Source: Sulfitobacter albidus (GTDB lineage Bacteria > Pseudomonadota > Alphaproteobacteria > Rhodobacterales > Rhodobacteraceae). Taken from it: a DNA stretch of 64,000 nt. The stretch lies in NCBI RefSeq assembly GCF_018200035.1, contig NZ_CP073581.1:3282501-3346500 (forward strand), given 5' to 3'. Below, one piece after another: positions 58,169 through 64,000 of this stretch. Within the stretch, counting starts at the first letter, position 1, and each line of letters opens with the position of its first letter. The notes under the pieces were generated by a model. That model searched no databases. It had not been told where the DNA came from and saw only the letters and a program-made list of their open reading frames with translations. The position numbers were made by a program, and so were the translations under genes.

Positions 58169-58798
58169 ATGAGAATATTTTTCGCGATCCTGATGGTGCT
58201 GGGTCTGGCGGCCTGTGATGAAACCCCCGGCAGCAGCGGCGGCGACAACGCGCGCGACAGCAAGGCGCGTGCGATGATCGGCTTTGTCGCGGCCGACCCG
58301 GTGCTGCGCGCCTTTCCGCAGGCGTGTCAGACGGCGGTATACAAGACGGGTGCGAACCGGCCCGGTCCGGTTGCCGATTGCACGACCAACCCGCGCCAGT
58401 GCCTGAGCCAATGCAAGGCCGGCAATCGGAAGGCCTGTTTCGACGCGGCACAGATCGTCGAGGTGTCGCAGAACCCCGACGACAACCTCGCGACCTATCC
58501 GCTGTACATGCGGGGCTGCGCGCTGGGGGATGGCAACGCCTGCGTGAACGCCGGGGCCACGATCAAGAATACCAGCTGGAGCGGGGGAAAGCCCGCCGCC
58601 GCCGCGACGCCCGCGTGCCAGTTCCGCACCTTTTCGCGGATGTGCGACGAGGGGCACCCCTGGGGCTGCTACATGACCGCGCAGGAATACCGGCGCGGCG
58701 GTTTCCGTGGCAAGAGCGAGGCGCGGTACGAGACCTACATGCGCCGCGCCTGCAAGATCAGCACGACCTCGGGCGCGTGCCTGGGACGCTTCCGCTAA
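58169..58798 (+). CDS. Cys-rich lipoprotein with Sel1-like repeats
   Basis: 209 residues from ATG 58169. Lipoprotein signal MRIFFAILMVLGLAAC with lipobox LAAC, Cys16 lipidated. The mature part has three Cys-x7-Cys helical units (CKAGNRKAC, CALGDGNAC and CDEGHPWGC) and a similar final one (CKISTTSGAC), each in a Sel1-type context (A-x-G-x-x-x-A). This recalls disulfide-linked Sel1-like repeat proteins such as the Hcp family of Helicobacter. Probably periplasmic and protein-binding. Follows the MFS gene. Confidence 0.7.
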   Translation: MRIFFAILMVLGLAACDETPGSSGGDNARDSKARAMIGFVAADPVLRAFPQACQTAVYKTGANRPGPVADCTTNPRQCLSQCKAGNRKACFDAAQIVEVSQNPDDNLATYPLYMRGCALGDGNACVNAGATIKNTSWSGGKPAAAATPACQFRTFSRMCDEGHPWGCYMTAQEYRRGGFRGKSEARYETYMRRACKISTTSGACLGRFR

Positions 58799-59748
58799 TC
58801 GCGTGGCGGGGGCAGCGGCAGAAACCGCGTGATGTGATCGATCACCTGCGCGCTGTGCGTATAGGGCAGTCCGTGAGCCGCGTCCGCGATGACTTCATGG
58901 CGCACGGCCCGGTTCCACGCGGCAAGCGTGCCCATGGCGCTGGCGGGAATGACATCGTCGTCCTCTCCCCAGATGGCGAGGATGGGCAGCGCTTCGTTCT
59001 TGAGCGCCAGATGTTCCCCTTCGAGAGGACGGGCCAGGATACCGCGCAGACTTGCCAGAACCGCGGGCACGAAGCCGCGATAGTCAAGCTGCCCCAGCTG
59101 TAATTCGGCGATATCGGGCACGGCGCTGGGCTGACCGGCTTCAGCCCTGATGCCTTGTCGGAACTGACGCGGATAGAGGGCGAGCATGGCCCATACGCCC
59201 AAGAACCCGCGATCCCGTATGAAAGACAGCGTTCGGCTGTCCGGGAGGCCCATTCCGGCGGGCGCGATGAGGATCAAACGCTCCACAAGTTGCGGGGCGG
59301 CGGCGGCAAACCCTGCTGCGATGGCGCCGCCCATGGAGTAGCCGATCAGGCAAAACGATTTCTCGATCCCGAGATGGGCCAGCAGATCGTCGAGTTGGGT
59401 GAGAAAGAAGGCCTTGTCCTGTGGTCCGTGTGGCCGGTCGGAAAAGCCGCGCCCGTAGAGATCGTAGGCCAGCACGCGAAACCCTCGGGCGGCCAGCGCG
59501 CGCGCGATCGGGGTCCAGACAAAGCTGGGCGTGGTCAGCCCGTGCACGAGGACCACAAGGGGGCCGTCAACCGGGCCGCTGAAATGGTAGTGGGTCACGC
59601 CTTGCGACAGCTCGGCAAATTTGCCCGGCGCGGCACCTCGATGCCCATCGGTCATGACCGTGCGGCGGTGTTCGGTATAAAAGGGCCAGCCGCCCCCGGC
59701 GCAGAGCAGGCAGATGAGCAAAAGCGCGGTCACGCCCGCTTGCGCCAT
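58795..59748 (-). CDS. Alpha/beta hydrolase with N-terminal hydrophobic anchor
   Basis: 317 residues. A hydrophobic N-terminal segment (about 5-22) may anchor it or act as signal. Oxyanion HGLTTPSFVW near 68, nucleophile Ser in GYSMGGAIA near 137, Asp in WGEDDDVIP near 260 and His in DAAHGLPYTH near 288 complete the triad. It resembles haloperoxidase-like esterases; substrate unknown. Overlaps the end of the ornithine cyclodeaminase-like gene by 19 bases, so it is coupled to it. Confidence 0.78.
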   Translation of the reverse strand: MAQAGVTALLLICLLCAGGGWPFYTEHRRTVMTDGHRGAAPGKFAELSQGVTHYHFSGPVDGPLVVLVHGLTTPSFVWTPIARALAARGFRVLAYDLYGRGFSDRPHGPQDKAFFLTQLDDLLAHLGIEKSFCLIGYSMGGAIAAGFAAAAPQLVERLILIAPAGMGLPDSRTLSFIRDRGFLGVWAMLALYPRQFRQGIRAEAGQPSAVPDIAELQLGQLDYRGFVPAVLASLRGILARPLEGEHLALKNEALPILAIWGEDDDVIPASAMGTLAAWNRAVRHEVIADAAHGLPYTHSAQVIDHITRFLPLPPPRD

Positions 59749-60644
59749 TGGTCGAGGATATAGCGGCTGGTCATCAGATCCAGATGCGCGCCGCCGCCGT
59801 TTTTCGCGATGGTGATCTGGTCGTCGTCGGTGCGGGTGATGGCATCAAGCGTGTAATAGTCGGCGAGAATGTGGTCGCGGGTGAGGGTGCCCGCCTCAAG
59901 CGGGATCTTGATCTCGCCGATGTGGCCGCAGGTGGTGTCGTAGCTGTCAACGAAGAGCCGCGCCCGCAGGAGCGCGGTATCGTCGACCTCGCGCATGTCG
60001 GGGCGGTAGGCGCCGATCAGATCGAGGTGCTGACCGGGGCGCAGCCAGTCGCCCTTGATGATTGGTTCGGTGCTCATCGTGGCGCAGCCGATGATGTCGG
60101 CGTCGGCGATGGCGCTTTGCAGGTCGGGGGCGACGGTGAGGTTTGGCAGGCGCGCGGCCAAAGCCTCGGCGCGCGATGCGGTGCGGTTCCAGATGGTGAA
60201 GGACGCATCGGGAAACGCCGCGCTGTAGGCCGCGTGTAGTGAGGCGGCGACGGTGCCTGCCCCTACCAGCAGGATGCGCCGACTGTCGGGACGGGCAAGG
60301 CGGCGCGCGGCAAGCAGGCTGTCACCGGCGGTTTTCCACTTGGTCACGAGATGAAAGTCGATGATTGCCTCAAGCGTGCCGTCGGTGTCGGAATAAAGGT
60401 TCACGCCGCCGTTGATCGACGGGCGGTCGGTATTGCCGGGAAAGATCGTCGCCGTCTTGACCGCCATGCCCATCCCGTCGATCCACGCGGCGCGGCTGAG
60501 CAGCGTATCGGGGTCACGGTAGAGGAAGGTATCGCCGATCTCGGCCTTGGGCAGCGCGTGCCCGGCGGCGAGCGCGTCAGTCAAGGCGATCCAGTCCAGC
60601 AGACGCTCACCTGCCTCGAAGGGGATGAAGGGGATTTCGGTCAT
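59730..60644 (-). CDS. Ornithine cyclodeaminase/mu-crystallin family protein
   Basis: 304 residues. NAD-binding motif LLVGAGTVAASLHAAY near 125, ahead of it VTKWKTAGDSLLAARRLARPD typical of the family, and a conserved FVDSYDTTCGHIGEI. Members include ornithine cyclodeaminase, alanine dehydrogenase and ketimine reductase. Which reaction is run here is not clear. It overlaps the stop of the HAD gene by four bases (ATGA). Confidence 0.82.
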   Translation of the reverse strand: MTEIPFIPFEAGERLLDWIALTDALAAGHALPKAEIGDTFLYRDPDTLLSRAAWIDGMGMAVKTATIFPGNTDRPSINGGVNLYSDTDGTLEAIIDFHLVTKWKTAGDSLLAARRLARPDSRRILLVGAGTVAASLHAAYSAAFPDASFTIWNRTASRAEALAARLPNLTVAPDLQSAIADADIIGCATMSTEPIIKGDWLRPGQHLDLIGAYRPDMREVDDTALLRARLFVDSYDTTCGHIGEIKIPLEAGTLTRDHILADYYTLDAITRTDDDQITIAKNGGGAHLDLMTSRYILDQWRKRA

Positions 60645-61261
60645 GCGGCCTCTTGCGCGGTGAGAAGCCCCGCGGCCACCAGCCTATCGGCCCAGCCTTG
60701 CGGATCGGTGAACAGATGCGTCTGCCAGCCGCGTGCCTTAGCCGCCGCGATGTTGTCGGCGCGGTCATCTGCAAACAGCAGATCGGCACCGGAGAGGCCC
60801 GTCGCGTCCTCAAGCATTTGGTATATTTGAGGATCGGGTTTGATCACGCCCATGTGCCCCGAGATGAAGTCGCGATCAAAGGCGCTGAGGAAGGGGTATT
60901 TGGTCCGCGCTATCTCATACGTTTCGATCCCGAAATTGGTGAGCGAAAAGACCGGCACATTGCGTGCCTGAAGCGCGGCCATAAGCCGTGCGGAATGGTC
61001 GATAGCGGGGGCGGCCATGTCGAGCCAGCGGTCCTGCCAGATCGCCAATTCTTCGGCAAAATCGGGGTGCGCGGCGGCTGTCTCTGCCAGAACGGCATGA
61101 AAATTCTCACCACTGTCGACGCGGTCGTTCATGGTGTGCAGATCGATCGCGCCAAAGAAAGCGCGGCGGCGTTCTTCGCCGATGACGCCGTCAAAGAACC
61201 GTTCAGGCTGCCATTCGATCAGCACGTTCCCGATATCAAAGATCACGGCCTTGGGTGTCAT
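60641..61261 (-). CDS. HAD-superfamily hydrolase (subfamily IA)
   Basis: 206 residues. Motif I FDIGNVLIEW (nucleophile Asp9), motif II SLTNFG, motif III Lys in IKPDPQIY and motif IV FADDRADNI. YihX-like phosphatases of sugar phosphates look the same, but the substrate is open. Starts the HAD-cyclodeaminase-hydrolase run. Confidence 0.85.
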   Translation of the reverse strand: MTPKAVIFDIGNVLIEWQPERFFDGVIGEERRRAFFGAIDLHTMNDRVDSGENFHAVLAETAAAHPDFAEELAIWQDRWLDMAAPAIDHSARLMAALQARNVPVFSLTNFGIETYEIARTKYPFLSAFDRDFISGHMGVIKPDPQIYQMLEDATGLSGADLLFADDRADNIAAAKARGWQTHLFTDPQGWADRLVAAGLLTAQEAA

Positions 61262-61304
61262 GTTCTACCTCTCTGCGGGGATCGATTTTTTCGAAAAACT
61301 CGGG

Positions 61305-61760
61305 CTAGGCTGGCCGTTGTGCCGCCCGGATTTCACGCTCCAATGCCTCCAGAAAGCGGGAACGATCCGCTTTTGTAAAGCCTTTGCCGCCGCCCTGGCG
61401 AAAGGGATCTGCGGCGCGCAGATCGGTCATCAGATCGCGGGTTGCCAGCACGTTGCCGATATTGGCCTGTGTCAGCGCCTCGCCGTTGTGTTTGATCACC
61501 CGTGCGCCGGCCTCGACGCATTTGGCGGCCAGCGGGATGTCACCCGTCACGACCACATCGCCCGGCCCCGCGCGTTCGGCGATCCACATGTCGGCGATAT
61601 CGGGGCCGTCGGGCACGATCACCGTCTCGACCAATGGGTTTGGCGAAGGGCGCAGCCCGCCGTTCGAGACGATAAAGAGACGGAGCTTGTGACGGGTGGC
61701 CACCCGCTCTGCTTCGGCCTTCACGGGGCAGGCGTCGGCGTCGACGTAGACGGCGGTCAT
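61305..61760 (-). CDS. YaiI/YqxD family protein (DUF188)
   Basis: 151 residues, typical length. The start [20 protein letters not shown] and later [25 protein letters not shown] and [21 protein letters not shown] are the family's conserved blocks, with acidic residues (DADAC) of a PIN-like fold. Biochemical role not established. Overlaps the end of fghA by four bases. Confidence 0.9.
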   Translation of the reverse strand: MTAVYVDADACPVKAEAERVATRHKLRLFIVSNGGLRPSPNPLVETVIVPDGPDIADMWIAERAGPGDVVVTGDIPLAAKCVEAGARVIKHNGEALTQANIGNVLATRDLMTDLRAADPFRQGGGKGFTKADRSRFLEALEREIRAAQRPA

Positions 61761-62590
61761 ATCGACCAGAGCGCGTCGGCGTGAAAATTCACGTGCTCTT
61801 CCATGAAGCTCGCAATGAAGAAATAGCTGTGGTCATAACCCGGCTGCATCCGGAAGCTGCCCGGCTGGCGGCGCTTGGCCATCGCCTCGCTCAGCGCTTC
61901 GGGCATCAGCAGATCGAGGAACTGATCGTCGGTGCCCTGATCGATGAGGACTGGCCCGTCAAAGCCCGCCTCGCGCATGAGCAGCGTCGCGTCATGGGGC
62001 TGCCACGATGCCTCGTTCGTGCCGAGATAGGCGGTAAGCTGTTTGCGGCCCCAATCGCTTGCCGTGGGGTGCGCGATGGGGGCAAAGGCCGACACGGACG
62101 CAAAGCGCCCCGGCAGCCGCATCGCCAGCGTCAGCGCGCCGTGCCCGCCCATGGAATGCCCGGTGATCGCCTGACGCGCCATATCGAGCGGGAAATGCGC
62201 GGCGAGCAGATCGGGGAGCTCCTGGCTGAGATACTGCCACATCTGAAAATTTGCGGCCCATGGTTCCTGGGTCGCATCGACGTAGAATCCCGCCCCCTTG
62301 CCAAGATCGTAGGCATCGTCGTCGGCAACGCTGTCGCCGCGGGGGGACGTGTCGGGGAAGACCAGCGCGATGCCCTGTTCCGCCGCCCACGCCTGTGCGC
62401 CTGCCTTGGTCATCGCGTTCTCATGGGTGCAGGTCAGGCCCGCGAGGAACCACAGGACGGGGACGGGGCCGTCTCGGGCTTCTTCGGGGAGAAAGAGGCC
62501 GAAGGTCATGTCGCAGTTGCAGCTTGTGGAGGGGTGCTGGATGACGTGCTGTATGCCGCCAAAGCTGGCATTCGAAGAGAGGGTTTGCAT
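61757..62590 (-). CDS. fghA: S-formylglutathione hydrolase
   Basis: 277 residues, normal size. Esterase D family: N-terminal [21 protein letters not shown], nucleophile Ser in [13 protein letters not shown], Asp in DQGTDDQFL and His in [13 protein letters not shown]. It hydrolyses S-formylglutathione to formate and glutathione in formaldehyde detoxification. The partner dehydrogenase gene is not in this window. ATG 62590. Confidence 0.93.
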   Translation of the reverse strand: MQTLSSNASFGGIQHVIQHPSTSCNCDMTFGLFLPEEARDGPVPVLWFLAGLTCTHENAMTKAGAQAWAAEQGIALVFPDTSPRGDSVADDDAYDLGKGAGFYVDATQEPWAANFQMWQYLSQELPDLLAAHFPLDMARQAITGHSMGGHGALTLAMRLPGRFASVSAFAPIAHPTASDWGRKQLTAYLGTNEASWQPHDATLLMREAGFDGPVLIDQGTDDQFLDLLMPEALSEAMAKRRQPGSFRMQPGYDHSYFFIASFMEEHVNFHADALWSI

Positions 62591-62692
62591 CTGGCGCTCC
62601 TTGATCTGTTTGTCATTGGGTACGCGGGGGCGGCGCGTGCGGCAAGGGCGGGAGTCAGGTATTTGGAAAAGGGTGCAGGGGCAGGACGGTGC

Positions 62693-63619
62693 CTAGCCTG
62701 TCAGCCAGGCGATGCAGAGGCTGACGGTGAGGATGCTGACGGCGGTGGAAACGAGGATCGCAGCCGAGACCCGTTGCGGAGCGACACCGTAGTGTTGGGC
62801 GAGGATGTAGACGTTGCCTGCAACCGGCAGCGCAGCGGCAGCGATGATGACCGTCGCCTGATAGGGCTCTACGTGGAACAGCACGAGGCAGGCGAACCCG
62901 ACAAAGAGCGGGTGCAGCACCAGTTTGCAAAAGGTGAGCCAGCCCGCGACCGAAATACGCTCTGCCGATTTGGAAGCGAGCGAGGCGCCGATGGCGAAAA
63001 GCGCGCCGGGAGTGGCCGCACCGCCGAGGATCGTCACGAATTCATTGACGGGTGTGGGGATCGGGATTTTCAGGCCGGACCACGCCAGCCCCGCGACGAT
63101 GGCAACGATCATCGGATTCTTGATCAGGCCGAGGCCCACGGTTTTCAGGATGCCGAGGCTCATGCGTCCGTCCCGCGAGCCGGTGATCAGGATCACGATC
63201 AGCGAGGAAAACACGATGAGATCGACGGCGAGGGCCATCATCACGGGGCCGATGGCTTCGGGGCCCAGTAGAAGGGTCAGCATCGGCACGCCGAGAAAGC
63301 CCACATTGCCGATGACGGCGCATTGCGCCTCGATCGCGGTGTGTTCGATGCTGAGCCCACGCAGGTAGGCCACGATGGTGGCAATCCCGTAGACAAAGGC
63401 CGTGCCCCAGAGATACGCGGCGACCATGCGCCCGTTCCAGACGTCCGCGAGGCTGAGATTTGCGGAAAAGCGGAACAGCATCGCGGAGAGCGCGAAGTAG
63501 AAGACGAATTTGGTGAGGTAGGCGGTCGCTTCTTCGGAGAAAAAGCGGCTGCGACCTGCCCAGTAGCCGACCCCGATGATGGCAAAAAACGGGAGCGTTT
63601 TGAGGAAGATCGCAAGCAT
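62693..63619 (-). CDS. AEC-family (auxin efflux carrier) transporter
   Basis: 308 residues with about ten membrane helices in two five-helix halves. Typical start FLKTLPFFAIIGVGYWAGR, and AVIGNVGFLGVPMLTLLLG in the first half. AEC proteins move organic anions such as malate or malonate. Substrate unknown. Lies 102 bases upstream of fghA on the same strand. Confidence 0.85.
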   Translation of the reverse strand: MLAIFLKTLPFFAIIGVGYWAGRSRFFSEEATAYLTKFVFYFALSAMLFRFSANLSLADVWNGRMVAAYLWGTAFVYGIATIVAYLRGLSIEHTAIEAQCAVIGNVGFLGVPMLTLLLGPEAIGPVMMALAVDLIVFSSLIVILITGSRDGRMSLGILKTVGLGLIKNPMIVAIVAGLAWSGLKIPIPTPVNEFVTILGGAATPGALFAIGASLASKSAERISVAGWLTFCKLVLHPLFVGFACLVLFHVEPYQATVIIAAAALPVAGNVYILAQHYGVAPQRVSAAILVSTAVSILTVSLCIAWLTG

Positions 63620-63733
63620 GCCCTCTCGATAACGCGCGCCGGACGGTCGCGCTAGCGTAAATCGCGGGCGAATGCGGCTTGGAACTGAACCGATCTGTTT
63701 ATATCCTGCCGTTCCGCCCTAGTTGGAGCCTCT

Positions 63734-64000
63734 ATGGATCAGACAGTCACACACGCCGATACCCCGGTGCACCGCGGGCGCAAATACGCGCAGGTGCTGG
63801 CGGGCGCGCGGCAGGTGTTCCTGTCGGACGGGTTTGAGGGCGCCAGCGTGGACGAGATCGCACGGGTTGCCGGGGTGTCGAAAGCGACGCTTTACAAGTA
63901 TTTCCCCGACAAGCGGATCCTGTTCATCGAAGTCGTGAACAGCGAGTGCCAGCGTCAAGCCAGTGCCGCCATGGACAGCATCGACAAGACCGCGCCGCCG
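63734..64000 (+). CDS. TetR-family transcriptional regulator (partial, 3' end outside window)
   Basis: 89 residues are visible from ATG 63734. The N-terminal helix-turn-helix is typical: VLAGARQVFLSDGFEGASVDEI, ARVAGVSKATLYKYFPDK and then LFIEVV. The ligand-binding domain is cut off. It is divergent from the AEC transporter gene by 114 bases and may regulate it, as TetR regulators often do. Confidence 0.88.
   Translation, partial: MDQTVTHADTPVHRGRKYAQVLAGARQVFLSDGFEGASVDEIARVAGVSKATLYKYFPDKRILFIEVVNSECQRQASAAMDSIDKTAPP

Overview
The window is about 64 kb of GC-rich (roughly 64%) bacterial chromosome. It is densely packed, with short gaps and many ATGA or TGATG start/stop overlaps. Gene content points to an alphaproteobacterium of the Rhodobacteraceae (Roseobacter group): an Anbu proteasome-like operon, a glcDEF glycolate operon, DUF1523 and DUF599 proteins, an RpoH-type promoter on a small heat-shock gene, and Roseobacter-type transporters. 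This assignment is inference from gene content. I see no rRNA, tRNA, CRISPR, insertion sequence or prophage.

Layout. 1-4.3 kb (minus): a molybdenum hydroxylase operon (FAD subunit, fused [2Fe-2S]/Mo subunit) translationally coupled to a 6-hydroxynicotinate reductase-like Fe-S protein, with a palindromic operator at its head. 4.3-12 kb: a probable glucose uptake module (solute-binding protein, two permeases, ATPase, glucokinase, all minus) facing a divergent OmpR-type response regulator and histidine kinase; direct GTTACA repeats lie between them. 12-19.6 kb (minus): a VOC/cupin protein, an EamA transporter, then leuC-leuD and leuB separated by a membrane protein and an endonuclease/exonuclease/phosphatase-family protein. 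19.8-24 kb: MscS channel, ferredoxin reductase-like protein, rsfS-rlmH, a small periplasmic protein and a DUF599 protein. 24-28 kb: a large CheB-CheR-PAS protein without a kinase domain, divergent from an unknown gene. 28-32.5 kb: glcD-glcE-(small membrane protein)-glcF. 32.5-35.5 kb: two tandem trypsin-like secreted proteases, an Hsp20 gene and a stand-alone CheB methylesterase. 35.6-39.6 kb: the Anbu operon (ATP-grasp, alpha-E, transglutaminase-like, Anbu). 39.6-42 kb: succinate-semialdehyde dehydrogenase and a kynurenine-formamidase-like hydrolase.

42.1-48.9 kb holds a seven-gene operon of mostly unrecognised proteins built around a coiled-coil protein and an AAA+ ATPase, with a lipoprotein, a Pro-rich protein and two membrane proteins. 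It is followed at 49.1-53.1 kb by an ABC-exporter-like protein whose nucleotide-binding motifs are degenerate, which carries a large insertion and a C-terminal cyclic-nucleotide-binding-like domain, and which is coupled to a CPBP-family membrane protease. These two loci are the best candidates for undescribed biology. The rest (53-64 kb) is largely housekeeping: accD-folC, zapE, an MFS transporter, a Cys-rich lipoprotein, a minus-strand run (hydrolase, ornithine cyclodeaminase family, HAD, YaiI, fghA, AEC transporter) and the start of a TetR regulator.

A caution: five genes between 1 and 35 kb (Mo-hydroxylase, histidine kinase, leuB, first protease, hsp20) are broken by seven one-base losses. 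Each loss falls in a G or C run of four or five bases, and restoring one base rebuilds a family-typical protein every time. This looks more like systematic homopolymer sequencing error than real gene decay.
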